DNA from: JAVVVD01 sp036652795 | Lineage (GTDB): Bacteria > Bacillota > Clostridia > Christensenellales > CAG-138 | NCBI GenBank assembly: GCA_036652795.1 | Contig: JAVVVD010000004.1 | Span: forward strand, 123,853 to 187,852 | Direction: 5' to 3' | Length of the DNA stretch: 64,000 bases | Shown: piece after piece, positions 1 through 8,900 of the stretch | How the letters are laid out: each line of letters begins with the position of its first letter | Position numbering within the stretch: position 1 is the stretch's first letter | Made by a program: the position numbers and the translations under genes | Notes under the pieces: model-generated | What the model was told of the DNA's origin: nothing | The model's input: the letters and a program-made list of their open reading frames with translations, nothing else | The model's database searches: none

Positions 1-37
1 ATATGCATTATATCGCTTGTTTTTTTTGCTGTCAACA

Positions 38-66
38 TTGTGTTTTTTCGATAAATGTACTATAAT
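38..66 (+). promoter_or_regulatory. Promoter of typA
   Basis: A sigma-A type promoter is visible: -35 TTGTGT at 38-43, a 17-base spacer, and -10 TATAAT at 61-66. Transcription would begin near 73. This makes the in-frame ATG at 55 impossible as a start and supports the ATG at 97. Confidence 0.7.
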
Positions 67-96
67 AACAAGTTGAATTTTATAAAAGAGGTATTT

Positions 97-1920
97 ATGT
101 CAAACGATAAACTTAGAAACATTGCGATAATCGCGCACGTCGACCATGGCAAGACAACGCTGGTAGATCAGCTTCTTCGTCAAAGCGGCGTATTCCGTGC
201 AAACGAGCAGGTAACTGAACGCATAATGGACTCTGGCGACCTGGAACGTGAGCGCGGTATCACCATACTCTCCAAGAATACGTCAGTCAACTATAAGGAC
301 TTCCGCATCAATATTGTAGATACACCGGGCCATGCCGATTTTGGCGGCGAGGTTGAGCGCATTTTGCAGATGGTGGACGGCGTGCTTCTGCTTGTGGACG
401 CGTTTGAAGGATGTATGCCGCAGACCCGCTTTGTGCTGCGCAAAGCGCTTGAACTTAAGAAGATTCCTGTAGTTGTGGTTAACAAGGTAGATCGCCCCGG
501 CTCACGTCCGCTTGAAGTTGTTGATGAAACACTTGAGCTATTTATGGAGCTTGGCGCTTCTGCTGCACAGCTCGACTTCCCCGTGGTGTATGCTTCTGCA
601 CGCGACGGCATATCCGGCCCTACGCCGGACGATCTACGTCCCAACATGCAAACGCTCTTCGACACCATACTTTCAACCGTACCCGCGCCAAGTGGAGATG
701 AAACCGCTCCCCTTCAAATATTGTTTTCAACAATAGATTATGATGATTATGTGGGGCGCATAGGTATAGGCCGCATAGAGCGGGGCATGGCACAGCGCAA
801 CCAGCTTGTAACGCTGTGCGGCGGACAGCATAATACTCCGCACGATGTTAAGCTTTCCCGACTGTACCGTTTTGAGGGACTAAGGCGAGTAGAAATCGAA
901 GAGGCCACCGCTGGTGAAATTGTTGCGGTAGCCGGCGTTACCGGGCTTTCCATAGGTGAAACCGCCTGTGATGTCGAGCATGTCGAGCCACTGCCCTTCG
1001 TCCATATAGACGAGCCAACGGTATCCATGATGTTCATCGTGAACGACAGCCCTTTTTCCGGCAGAGAAGGCAAATTTGTAACATCACGAAATCTGCGCGA
1101 CAGATTGCTTAAAGAGGTTGAAACAAACGTTTCAATGCGCGTTGAAGAAACCGGCTCAACCGATATGTTTAAGGTGAGCGGACGCGGCGAGCTACATCTT
1201 TCCATACTCATCGAAACCATGCGCCGTCAGGACTATGAGTTTGCGGTATCGCGCCCCAAGGTAATAATGAAGACGGATGATTATGGTAAGCTACTCGAGC
1301 CTATTGAAGAACTTACGATAGATGTGCCTCAGGAATACGTAGGTGCCGTAATGGAAAAGCTTGGCACGCGTAAGGCTGACCTGATCGACATGGTGTCCGA
1401 TGCCGAGGGAAGTGTGCGCCTGATGTTTCTGATTCCCGCGCGCGGCCTGATGGGCTATCGCAACGAGTTACTAACCGACACGCGCGGCAACGGCGTTATG
1501 AGCCATATTTTCCACGACTACGAGCCCTATAAGGGCGACATAGTCGAGCGTACACACGGTTCGCTAGTATGCCATGAAACTGGTGAGAGCTGCGGCTATG
1601 GACTATTCAATACACAGGAGCGCGGCAAACTGTTTATCGGTGCCGGCGTACCCGTATATGAAGGTCAGGTCGTAGGCGAATGCTCTCGCAATGAGGATAT
1701 AGTTGTGAATGTGTGCAAGAAAAAGCATATCACAAACGTGCGCGCCTCCGGCTCGGATGATGCGCTGCGGCTGACAACGCCCGTATCCCTTAGCCTTGAG
1801 CAGTGTCTTGAATTTATTGCTGAAGACGAATTGGTAGAGATCACTCCGAAGAATATACGTATGCGCAAAAAGGTGCTTTCCAAGGATCAACGCATGAAAA
1901 AGGCCTCACGCGATGCCTGA
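97..1920 (+). CDS. typA: Ribosome-associated GTPase TypA/BipA
   Basis: Translational GTPase of 607 residues that binds the ribosome and supports stress adaptation and subunit assembly. The G1 motif AHVDHGKTT lies at residues 13-21, with DTPGH (G3) and NKVD (G4) further on, followed by EF-G-like domains and the BipA-specific C-terminal region containing the family string RGLMGYRNELLTDTRG. Length is normal for the family. The start at 97 is preceded by AAAGAGG and lies downstream of the promoter. The end overlaps the next gene by 8 bases, so the two are probably cotranscribed and translationally coupled. Confidence 0.97.
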   Translation: MSNDKLRNIAIIAHVDHGKTTLVDQLLRQSGVFRANEQVTERIMDSGDLERERGITILSKNTSVNYKDFRINIVDTPGHADFGGEVERILQMVDGVLLLVDAFEGCMPQTRFVLRKALELKKIPVVVVNKVDRPGSRPLEVVDETLELFMELGASAAQLDFPVVYASARDGISGPTPDDLRPNMQTLFDTILSTVPAPSGDETAPLQILFSTIDYDDYVGRIGIGRIERGMAQRNQLVTLCGGQHNTPHDVKLSRLYRFEGLRRVEIEEATAGEIVAVAGVTGLSIGETACDVEHVEPLPFVHIDEPTVSMMFIVNDSPFSGREGKFVTSRNLRDRLLKEVETNVSMRVEETGSTDMFKVSGRGELHLSILIETMRRQDYEFAVSRPKVIMKTDDYGKLLEPIEELTIDVPQEYVGAVMEKLGTRKADLIDMVSDAEGSVRLMFLIPARGLMGYRNELLTDTRGNGVMSHIFHDYEPYKGDIVERTHGSLVCHETGESCGYGLFNTQERGKLFIGAGVPVYEGQVVGECSRNEDIVVNVCKKKHITNVRASGSDDALRLTTPVSLSLEQCLEFIAEDELVEITPKNIRMRKKVLSKDQRMKKASRDA

Positions 1921-3052
1921 TTGCTGTGATGTTTCAGTAGTCAGTTGCCACGATTATACGCCGTCGCAATGCAAGGCGGCGTTAATTGACGTGCTTAATC
2001 CATTTGGCGGATTGGACTGGGTCACACCCGGTATGCGCATAGCCATCAAGGCCAATCTTGTTGTAAGCAAAGGGCCGGACGCCGCCGCCACAACGCACCC
2101 AACCCTCGTGGCGGAGCTTTGCCGTATGCTTACAGAGCGCGGTGCGCTTGTTGTTGTAGGCGACAGCCCCGGCGGCGCATATGCATTGCCGTTTTTATCC
2201 ATCATCTATGCGGCCACCGGCATGGCAGAAGCTGAGCGCGCCGGCGCATCGCTTAACCGCGATTTTTCACAGACCTCTGTAGAGCTTCCAGATGCAAGGA
2301 TAGCCAAGCAGGCGCAATTTACATCGTATCTGCTTAAAGCGGATGCGATAATTGATTTTTGTAAGATCAAAACGCATGGCATGATGGCGCTTTCCGGCGC
2401 AACAAAAAATATGTTTGGCGCTGTACCTGGCTTTTTGAAGCCCGAATACCATATGCAATATCCCAACCACGCCGACTTCGCTGATGCCCTGGTGGACATT
2501 GTGCACTACCTTGCCCCACGCTTGTGCATAGCCGACGCGGTAGTAGGTATGGAGGGCAACGGCCCTACGGCAGGAAAGCCACGCCATATAGGCGCTTTGC
2601 TTGCCTCACACAGCCCACATGCGCTTGACCTTGCCGCTGCGCATATGCTCGGCCTTGAGCTTGAAGATGTGCCTACGCTTATTGCAGCGTACCGCCGCGG
2701 ACTGATACCTGACTCATACGAAAAATTAAACATCGCAGGCGAACTTGCCAAATTTATTATACCTGACTTCGAGCTGATTGAGATGAAGGATGTTACCCAT
2801 TTTTCTGACAGCGGAACGCTGCGCGATATAATCGGCCGCATATTCAATCACCAGCCAAGGGTCGATAAGTTAATTTGCGTCGGTTGCGGTGAATGCGCAC
2901 AAATCTGCCCTGCAAAGGCAATTACGATTAGCAACAGCTTGCCAAATATTGACCGCGATAAATGCATACGCTGCTTTTGCTGTCAGGAGTTTTGCCGCTT
3001 TGGCGCTATGAAGGTGTATAGGCCTGTTGCCGCACGGTTACTCAATAAGTAG
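1913..3052 (+). CDS. DUF362 domain protein with two C-terminal [4Fe-4S] motifs
   Basis: 379 residues. The N-terminal ~290 residues match the DUF362 family (KANLV, HPTLV, GDSPGG, KTHGMMALSGATKNMFG). The C-terminus carries two ferredoxin-type clusters: CVGCGECAQICP and CIRCFCCQEFCR, each with four cysteines in CxxCxxCxxxC spacing. The family is thought to be redox or iron-sulfur related, but its reaction is not established. The start codon lies inside the end of typA in another frame, which implies coupling. A strong terminator follows directly. Confidence 0.88.
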   Translation: MPDCCDVSVVSCHDYTPSQCKAALIDVLNPFGGLDWVTPGMRIAIKANLVVSKGPDAAATTHPTLVAELCRMLTERGALVVVGDSPGGAYALPFLSIIYAATGMAEAERAGASLNRDFSQTSVELPDARIAKQAQFTSYLLKADAIIDFCKIKTHGMMALSGATKNMFGAVPGFLKPEYHMQYPNHADFADALVDIVHYLAPRLCIADAVVGMEGNGPTAGKPRHIGALLASHSPHALDLAAAHMLGLELEDVPTLIAAYRRGLIPDSYEKLNIAGELAKFIIPDFELIEMKDVTHFSDSGTLRDIIGRIFNHQPRVDKLICVGCGECAQICPAKAITISNSLPNIDRDKCIRCFCCQEFCRFGAMKVYRPVAARLLNK

Positions 3053-3061
3053 ATCAATCTC

Positions 3062-3087
3062 AAAAGGACGCAAAATGCGTCCTTTTT
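3062..3087 (+). terminator. Intrinsic terminator of the typA-DUF362 unit
   Basis: A perfect 11-bp stem (AAAAGGACGCA at 3062-3072 and its complement at 3076-3086) with an AAA loop. The second arm ends in a T-run. The rest of the gap to 3311 contains only a doubtful 27-codon ORF on the minus strand. Confidence 0.85.
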
Positions 3088-3163
3088 AATTTGCTGCAAT
3101 TTTACTCGCTCTGTTTTGCAAAGCAGACTTTGCGCCTATCATTTTACAAATATAGCACTAAAG

Positions 3164-3247
3164 TCAATGCCTTGTTCCATGGCTTAGAAGCGCTGCATCC
3201 GTTAGGCGAATACGTATGATAACGGTATTTATATCACTTTCGTCCAT
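3164..3247 (-). CDS. Possible 27-residue small ORF
   Basis: A short reading frame on the minus strand, beginning MDESDINTV and ending SHGTRH. It has an AAGGTG ribosome-binding-like sequence seven bases before the ATG at 3247. A second ATG at 3253 lies too close to that site. It follows the SDR gene on the same strand, about 65 bases downstream of its stop. No family is recognised. It may be a real small protein, the remnant of a gene, or chance. Confidence 0.22.
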   Translation of the reverse strand: MDESDINTVIIRIRLTDAALLSHGTRH

Positions 3248-3311
3248 AGCCATTCACCTTTTTTTATATGAAATTCATTTATCTTATATCCCAGACAACA
3301 ACGATTTAATA

Positions 3312-4157
3312 TCATTCCACCTTATAGCATTTTCCAGACTTGGGATACATTCCCGTCATTATGTATTCCACCAGCCGCGCCGGCAACAATCGCTTAAGGA
3401 ATACAAAAAACCTATACTGCGCACCCACCACCCTGCGAACAGGCGGATTTTTGCTTTTTATCAGCTTGAGCATCACCGCCACCACAGTCTCCGGCCCCTT
3501 GCCGCCCTGCTCATCATGCTCCATCTGGGCGATAGAGTTGTGAAACTCGCTGCCATATTGGGTATTTTTTACACCGGAAGCGTATATGCGCGCCGCAGTA
3601 AAGCCCGTTTTTACATCGCCCGGTTCCACCAATGCGGCTTTTATATTCCACGCTTTAAGCTCTATGCGCAAGCCCTCAGTCAGCGCCTCCAGCGCATATT
3701 TTGACGAGCTGTAAAGCGTTTGGAACGGAACGGAGTATATTCCGCCTACTGAGCCAACGTTTATGATAAGCCCGTTCCTGCGCTGCCGCATTGCAGGCAA
3801 CGCCGCGCCTATTACGCGCACCACGCCCGCATAGTTCACATCCATCTGCGAAAGCGCATCCGCACCTGAACAATCCTCCAACGCACCCGCTATCCCATTG
3901 CCAGCACAGTTTATCAGGATATCTATTCGCCCCTCGGCGCTTATTACCGATTCTACGGCGGCATGTACCGAAGCATCGCTTGTCACATCCAGCGTCAACA
4001 TCTTCACAAACCCCTCGCCGTGTTGCGTGGGCTCACCGCCTCTGCGCGAAGCGCCATATACATGCAAGCCAAGCTTTGCCAGCGTTTCCGCAGTGCATTT
4101 GCCTATACCGGAGCTTGCGCCTGTTACAAGCGCAACATTGCCATATGGATTTTGCAT
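3312..4157 (-). CDS. Short-chain dehydrogenase/reductase (SDR)
   Basis: 281-residue classical SDR. The Rossmann glycine motif TGASSGIG lies near residue 13, the structural NCAGNG motif follows, and the catalytic Y-x3-K is in YSSSKYALEA with an upstream active-site serine (VGSVGG). The C-terminal ~60 residues are basic, resembling membrane-associated SDRs that act on lipids or retinoid-like substrates, but the substrate cannot be named. GGAGG lies seven bases before the ATG at 4157. A hairpin separates it from the selenium-linked genes upstream, so membership in that module is doubtful. Confidence 0.88.
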   Translation of the reverse strand: MQNPYGNVALVTGASSGIGKCTAETLAKLGLHVYGASRRGGEPTQHGEGFVKMLTLDVTSDASVHAAVESVISAEGRIDILINCAGNGIAGALEDCSGADALSQMDVNYAGVVRVIGAALPAMRQRRNGLIINVGSVGGIYSVPFQTLYSSSKYALEALTEGLRIELKAWNIKAALVEPGDVKTGFTAARIYASGVKNTQYGSEFHNSIAQMEHDEQGGKGPETVVAVMLKLIKSKNPPVRRVVGAQYRFFVFLKRLLPARLVEYIMTGMYPKSGKCYKVE

Positions 4158-4216
4158 ATATTTTCCTCCGTAATTACTGTATTATGCTATATATTATATC
4201 ACAGAACAAAAGCATG

Positions 4217-4240
4217 GGGCCTCTTCATACGAAAAGGCCC
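4217..4240 (-). terminator. Probable terminator after the DUF3343 gene
   Basis: Inverted repeat GGGCCT (4217-4222) and AGGCCC (4235-4240). On the minus strand it is followed by CATGCTTTTGTTC. The stem is only 6 bp and the T-run is imperfect. Confidence 0.5.
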
Positions 4241-4253
4241 GCTAAATAATAAG

Positions 4254-4481
4254 TTATGTAACCTTTATGAATCCGCTGTCCTCACGGCTGTATATCGCAT
4301 CAATATCCGCATCCATCAGCTCCGCAAGCGGCGCGTCCGCAGAATACCTCATACAGGTGCCGCAGCTTGAGCTGATTGCACGCGGCACAGGCGCAAGCAC
4401 GGCACTATATCCCGCCCTGTCCAGTGTGCGGGCGCTTTTAAGCGCCGCAAGATGTGTATGAAAGGTTGCCGTATAATCCAT
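4254..4481 (-). CDS. DUF3343 family putative Se/S carrier-like protein
   Basis: 75 residues, with the family cysteine motif SSCGTCMRY in the middle. Members of DUF3343 are small proteins often found beside YedE, TusA-like and SelD genes and are proposed to carry selenium or sulfur; this is not experimentally settled. The ATG overlaps the stop codon of the TusA-like gene by one base (TAATG), so the two are coupled. The order YedE, TusA-like, DUF3343 supports a shared role in selenium handling. Confidence 0.8.
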   Translation of the reverse strand: MDYTATFHTHLAALKSARTLDRAGYSAVLAPVPRAISSSCGTCMRYSADAPLAELMDADIDAIYSREDSGFIKVT

Positions 4482-4687
4482 TATTTCCCCTTTGAAAGCC
4501 TAATGTAAAAGTCATTCCCCTGCTCTTTCACTTCAACCACATAGCCGCCTGATATGCCGAATCTCGTTACGTTCTCTTTGGCGGCAAAGTTATCCACAAT
4601 CATCTCTACGCCGTTTGGCGAATCTTTTATTGCCTTTTTCGCCATCAGCACAGGCGTAGGGCAGGAATATCCCCTTGCGTCTATCAT
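4481..4687 (-). CDS. TusA/SirA-like sulfurtransferase-type protein
   Basis: 68 residues. The N-terminal IDARGYSCPTPVLMAKKA carries the conserved CPxP motif, whose cysteine binds persulfide or perselenide in TusA relatives. It equals the N-terminal domain of YedF and lacks the DsrE-like second domain. A longer frame reaches 4774, but AAAGAGGT before the ATG at 4687 and the family N-terminus decide the start. It lies 29 bases after yedE and overlaps the DUF3343 gene, forming an apparent three-gene transcript. Confidence 0.87.
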   Translation of the reverse strand: MIDARGYSCPTPVLMAKKAIKDSPNGVEMIVDNFAAKENVTRFGISGGYVVEVKEQGNDFYIRLSKGK

Positions 4688-4716
4688 TATTGTTACCTCT
4701 TTTGTTACAGTATATT

Positions 4717-5769
4717 TTAACCCTTTATACGCTCCCTGTTCAATAGCGATATTATCCCCAACACCACAAGGCACGTACCAACCGCCGCAGGCCCGTTTAC
4801 GGAAACCCCCGCACCCACTGAAGCAATATCGAAATTGTGGCTTACCGCTGCGCCCATTATCATACCCGCCACGGTAACCGCGCTGTCTGAATTGCCCTCA
4901 CCGGCAAGTATAAGCTGACGCAACGGGCAGCCGCCCAACATAACGCTGCCCCAGCCCACCACCGTCATACCCAAAAAGTTCCACACTCCGTCGGTATGCG
5001 CTATCGGCTGATCTGTAAAGCCCAATTTGAAATTACCCAGTATAAGGTTGCCAATAAGCACGGTTACGATTATCACGCCAAAGCCTATAATCAGTTTGAA
5101 ATCCTTGAACATCACCGCATCTCTCACACCGCCAACCATGCATAGCCTTGAGCGTTGTGCAAGCGCACCAACCATTAGCCCCGCGACAAGCGCTGCCAGT
5201 ATAGGCGCAGACATCGAGCCGGGGCGTTCGGCGCTGTGCGCAAACAGCTGCGGCCATATTAGCGAGACAACCATCAGTGCAACCATTAGCACAGGTGCCA
5301 GCAGCCCCTCCAGCTTTGACTGCGCATAGGCGCGGCGCAGCGTAAAGCCCTTGTTAAGCACTAATACACCCACTAGTATTCCGGCAACAAAGCCCACAAG
5401 TCCCACCACCGCATTCAGATCTCCGCCTCCGATGCGTATTGCCATGCGCAGCGGGCAGCCAAGGAACACCAGCGCGCCTACCATCACCACCATACCCAGC
5501 AAAAAACGCGTCATCGGCGATGAGCCGCCGCTTGGCCGCCATTCCTTTTTTATAACCGCCATTGCGAACGCGCCCAGCACCAAGCCAACTATCTCCGGCC
5601 GCACGTACTGTACGGCAGCTGCCGAGTGCAGCTTGCATGCGCCTGCGATATCGCGCAGGAAGCAGGCAATGCAAAAGCCCATGTTTGGCGGATTACCCAG
5701 CGCGCTGAGCGCAACAGCACATGCGCCTACCACTACGCCGGTAACGATGATCATCCAATATTTTTTCAT
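4717..5769 (-). CDS. yedE: YedE-type putative selenium/sulfur transporter
   Basis: 350-residue polytopic membrane protein of the YeeE/YedE family with about ten hydrophobic segments. The family motifs are visible: GCPLRMAIRIGGGD in the first half and GGCPLRQLILAGEGN in the second half, each with a conserved cysteine, plus SRLCMVGGVRD. This subgroup is regularly found with selenium genes and is proposed to import a selenium compound; direct proof for this protein is lacking. The start at 5769 has GGGAGGG five bases upstream. It heads the YedE, TusA-like, DUF3343 unit and is divergent from the cysteine desulfurase. Confidence 0.87.
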   Translation of the reverse strand: MKKYWMIIVTGVVVGACAVALSALGNPPNMGFCIACFLRDIAGACKLHSAAAVQYVRPEIVGLVLGAFAMAVIKKEWRPSGGSSPMTRFLLGMVVMVGALVFLGCPLRMAIRIGGGDLNAVVGLVGFVAGILVGVLVLNKGFTLRRAYAQSKLEGLLAPVLMVALMVVSLIWPQLFAHSAERPGSMSAPILAALVAGLMVGALAQRSRLCMVGGVRDAVMFKDFKLIIGFGVIIVTVLIGNLILGNFKLGFTDQPIAHTDGVWNFLGMTVVGWGSVMLGGCPLRQLILAGEGNSDSAVTVAGMIMGAAVSHNFDIASVGAGVSVNGPAAVGTCLVVLGIISLLNRERIKG

Positions 5770-5857
5770 TTTTCCCTCCCCGGATTTTTTCTTGCATTCC
5801 AAGATCTATATGATAAACTATTTTTACAGCATTATATTTATATGAGGTATACGCTAT

Positions 5858-7003
5858 ATGCAAGGAATCTATCTTGACAACGCCGCCACATCCTATCCTA
5901 AGGCACCTGGCGTAAGCGATGCTATTGCGGATTATATATGCAATGTAGGCGCAAACATCAATCGTTCCACCTACTCAAGCGCCACCGCGGCCGCGATGCG
6001 CACGCTGGAAGTCCGTGAGGCCGCATGTGCCTTGTTTGGCTTTAGTCATGTTGAGCACGTTATACTCACCCCTGGCATGACTTATTCGCTCAATCAGGTC
6101 ATAAAGGGACTTCTTCGCCCTGGCGACCATGTAATAGTAGGCCCGCTGGAGCACAACGCAGTGATGCGTCCGCTTATGCAGCTTAGCGATATTGGCGTTA
6201 CATTTTCGCGTATGCGCTCGGATGCTAACGGCTGCATAGATCCCGCTTCCGCAGAGGAGCTGATAACCGCTTCCACGCGCATGATGCTGGTTTCGCACGC
6301 ATCTAACGTATGCGGCACCCTTGCTCCGCTTGAGCGGCTTTCCGCCCTGTGCAGCAAGCACTCCATACCATTGGTGCTGGACGCCGCGCAGACTGCGGGG
6401 CATTACCCCATAGATTTTGAAGCTCTAGGCCTATCCGCATTATGCGCACCGGGTCATAAGGGTTTACTCGGCCCACAGGGAATCGGTCTTCTGCTGTTAA
6501 ATCCGGATTTTGCTCAGCGGCTTGTTCCGCTTGTTGCCGGCGGCACTGGCAGCGCATCCGATAGTGAAACATTGCCGGCCTATATGCCGGATCGCTTTGA
6601 ATCCGGAACGCCCAACCTGCCCGGCATTTACGGGCTGTACGCCGCGCTTGACTATATAAGATCGCGCACTGTGAGCGCGCTTAGTGAGCATGAGGCTGAA
6701 TTGACAGAGCGCCTGCTCAGTGGCCTTTCCTCGCTGCCTGTGCGCATTGTAGGCACAACTGATATGCATAAGCGCGTTGGCGTAGTAAGCGTGGATTTCC
6801 CTACGTTGGATAACGCCGAAGCGGCATTCCGCCTTGAGCGTGAGCATTCCGTGCTTACCCGCTGCGGGCTGCATTGCTCCCCTGCCGCACACAGGGCGCT
6901 TAACACATTTCCGCATGGCACGCTGCGCTTTAGCTTAGGCTATTCAAACACTGCCAGGGATGTGGATATTGCGCTGTCGGCCATTAGCGATATTCTATCA
7001 TAA
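5858..7003 (+). CDS. Cysteine desulfurase family protein (class V aminotransferase fold)
   Basis: 381 residues with the PLP-enzyme pattern YLDNAATSYPKAPGV at the N-terminus. K201 in the GHKG motif is the PLP Schiff-base lysine. C340 in GLHCSPAAH is the expected persulfide cysteine. It most resembles the subgroup found beside SelD and YqeB in selenium gene neighbourhoods, where it may release sulfur or selenium from cysteine or selenocysteine. It is transcribed alone on the plus strand between two minus-strand selenium units. C336, four residues before the catalytic cysteine, is an extra. Confidence 0.88.
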   Translation: MQGIYLDNAATSYPKAPGVSDAIADYICNVGANINRSTYSSATAAAMRTLEVREAACALFGFSHVEHVILTPGMTYSLNQVIKGLLRPGDHVIVGPLEHNAVMRPLMQLSDIGVTFSRMRSDANGCIDPASAEELITASTRMMLVSHASNVCGTLAPLERLSALCSKHSIPLVLDAAQTAGHYPIDFEALGLSALCAPGHKGLLGPQGIGLLLLNPDFAQRLVPLVAGGTGSASDSETLPAYMPDRFESGTPNLPGIYGLYAALDYIRSRTVSALSEHEAELTERLLSGLSSLPVRIVGTTDMHKRVGVVSVDFPTLDNAEAAFRLEREHSVLTRCGLHCSPAAHRALNTFPHGTLRFSLGYSNTARDVDIALSAISDILS

Positions 7004-7069
7004 GGATAACGCATTGGCAACGCCTTTTGAATATAGCAGACTATATTATAAGTGTATATATTGGCTGTA

Positions 7070-8110
7070 TTATCTGATCTGTAGTCTTATCCGCATCCCG
7101 TTTGCCTGAATAACCCTGCCTATGCATTGCGCGCTTGGCACAGCAGTGGAAAGCTCGTGCAGCAGCGCCGCCGCGTCCCGCTCAGCCACAGCTATCAGCA
7201 GACCGCCGGATGTTTGCGGATCATACAATGCATCCTGTATGCACAGCTCCACCTCTGCTGCGTCCACATGCGCCTGCGCAAAGCTGCGGTTGCGGTACAT
7301 ACCATCTGGAAGCAGCCCCATGCGAGCAAACTCCAGCGCCTCAGGTATTATATCTATCCGCTTTATATCCAGCTCTATTGTCACATCAGCGCCTTGCGCC
7401 ATCTCCAGCGCATGTCCCAGCAGGCCAAAGCCCGTCACATCTGTGCAGGCGTGCACATCATATTTGACCATTGCATCACGCGCGCCCTTATTAAGTGTTG
7501 TCATAAGTCGATATATCAGTTTTTCGCCCTCAGCGGAAAGCATGTCGGCTTTAAGTGCAGTATTGAGTATGCCTATGCCGAGCGGCTTTGTCAGCAGCAG
7601 CATATCCCCTGGTCGTGCCCCGCTGTTTGTGAGCACCTTATCCGGATGTACAAAGCCTGTCACGCTAAGGCCGTACTTCGGCTCATCGTCAAATATGCTA
7701 TGGCCGCCTGTTATTATGGCACCTGCCTCGTATACCTTGTCATACCCGCCTTTGAGTATCAGGTGCACAGTTTCAGTTGGCATGTCCTTAGGCACACACA
7801 TTATGTTGAGTGCCAGCTTTGGCTGCCCTCCCATGGCATATATATCTGAAAGTGCGTTGGTGGCGGCAATCTGACCGAAGATATATGGGTCATCCGCTAT
7901 CGGCGGAAAAAAGTCCAACGTTTGTACCAGCGCAAGTTCATCGCTTAGCTTATACACTGCCGCATCGTCGCTCTTATCGTAGCCAACTATCAAATTATCA
8001 TCATGGTGTATTTTAAGATCCGTAAGCAGCTTTGCAAGCTCACCTGCGCCTACCTTTGCACCGCAGCCCGCACACTTTGCCAATTTTGTAAGCTTTATAT
8101 CATTGTTCAT
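7070..8110 (-). CDS. selD: Selenide, water dikinase SelD (cysteine form)
   Basis: 346 residues. Makes selenophosphate from selenide and ATP. The catalytic pair is C16 and K19 in CAGCGAK; the active site uses Cys, not selenocysteine, and there is no in-frame TGA. DDAAVY, TDVTGFGLLGH and DPQTSGGLL are all present. The frame is open to 8227, but GAGGT before the ATG at 8110 and the family N-terminus fix the start. It overlaps yqeB by 11 bases and is the last gene of the yqeC-yqeB-selD unit. With no selA, selB or selC in the window, the selenophosphate may feed a molybdenum hydroxylase cofactor route. Confidence 0.95.
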   Translation of the reverse strand: MNNDIKLTKLAKCAGCGAKVGAGELAKLLTDLKIHHDDNLIVGYDKSDDAAVYKLSDELALVQTLDFFPPIADDPYIFGQIAATNALSDIYAMGGQPKLALNIMCVPKDMPTETVHLILKGGYDKVYEAGAIITGGHSIFDDEPKYGLSVTGFVHPDKVLTNSGARPGDMLLLTKPLGIGILNTALKADMLSAEGEKLIYRLMTTLNKGARDAMVKYDVHACTDVTGFGLLGHALEMAQGADVTIELDIKRIDIIPEALEFARMGLLPDGMYRNRSFAQAHVDAAEVELCIQDALYDPQTSGGLLIAVAERDAAALLHELSTAVPSAQCIGRVIQANGMRIRLQIR

Positions 8111-8900
8111 TATTCGATACCTCATAGAAATGCAGCAGCGCTTCCAGCACCGCCCCGCCCAGCGAGCGCGCCTTATCCGATACCGAGAAGCACGCCGCCA
8201 CATTGCCACGCGGATCCACGTCCGCACATTTCATCCCCTTATGCACACTTATTCCATCCGGCAGTATGCCGCGTAGCACCCCGTCTATTTCTGCTTCAAC
8301 AGGCATACCGTTCACATATGCCACCGCATCCCCCGCTTTTACGAGCGCGCCTATATCCATCAGCTGCTTAAACACGCCGCATGAGGGCGCGTGCATTACC
8401 CGCTGTGCGCTAAAGCCGCCTATCTCGCCCGGCACACCCGTATTTGGCGCGGGGCTGCCTGCATACAATACACGGCCAAGATCATGCCCACGCATGGTTT
8501 CTATTGCCGCATGGCAATCCGCACCCGCTGTAAACCCCGGCCCAAGGCCGATAACGATTGGCGCATCCGTTATGGATGTGCCTGTATTATATTTTGCAAG
8601 TATTGCATCCACAACCGCATCTGGTCTAAGTTGCTGTATGCACAGCGCTTTTTCGTCCACAAGCACGGGGATATTCCCGTCCGCGATTATTGCAAGCGCT
8701 TCATTAGCATCCTTTGCCAGTATACCAGTGACATCCTCCACCATCGCCAATCCGTCATAGATTGCCCGGGAAATACTCACGCTGCGCCGTATTGCCGTGG
8801 GCTGAGCGATATCCGTAAGCACCAGCTTTATGCCAGCGCGGTGCACTCGCAGCGCTATACCCGTAGCCAAATCACCCGCGCCCCTTATCAAAACAAGCAT
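8100..8900 (-). CDS. yqeB: YqeB, selenium-dependent molybdenum hydroxylase system protein
   Basis: 266 residues. The N-terminal LIRGAGDLATGIALRVHRAG is a nucleotide-binding-like motif typical of the YqeB (EF2563) family, and IGLGPGFTAG and AGSPAPNTG are further family signatures. YqeB is a known genomic marker of selenium-dependent molybdenum hydroxylases, but its reaction is unresolved. The ATG at 8900 has GGAGGG seven bases upstream; a second ATG at 8915 lies inside that site. It overlaps yqeC upstream and selD downstream, so the three genes should be translated together. Confidence 0.88.
   Translation of the reverse strand: MLVLIRGAGDLATGIALRVHRAGIKLVLTDIAQPTAIRRSVSISRAIYDGLAMVEDVTGILAKDANEALAIIADGNIPVLVDEKALCIQQLRPDAVVDAILAKYNTGTSITDAPIVIGLGPGFTAGADCHAAIETMRGHDLGRVLYAGSPAPNTGVPGEIGGFSAQRVMHAPSCGVFKQLMDIGALVKAGDAVAYVNGMPVEAEIDGVLRGILPDGISVHKGMKCADVDPRGNVAACFSVSDKARSLGGAVLEALLHFYEVSNNEQ

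Noticed and set aside
55..96. Upstream ATG of typA at 55
   Set aside because: It lies upstream of the -10 element at 61-66 and has no ribosome binding site; the ATG at 97 does.
7122..7874. 250-codon Ser/Pro/Ala-rich frame on the plus strand across selD
   Set aside because: Antisense to selD, with a composition typical of shadow frames and no ribosome binding site.
7070..8110. Selenocysteine in SelD or an associated SECIS element
   Set aside because: The active-site position is a TGC-type cysteine codon context (GCGAK), and no in-frame TGA interrupts the gene.
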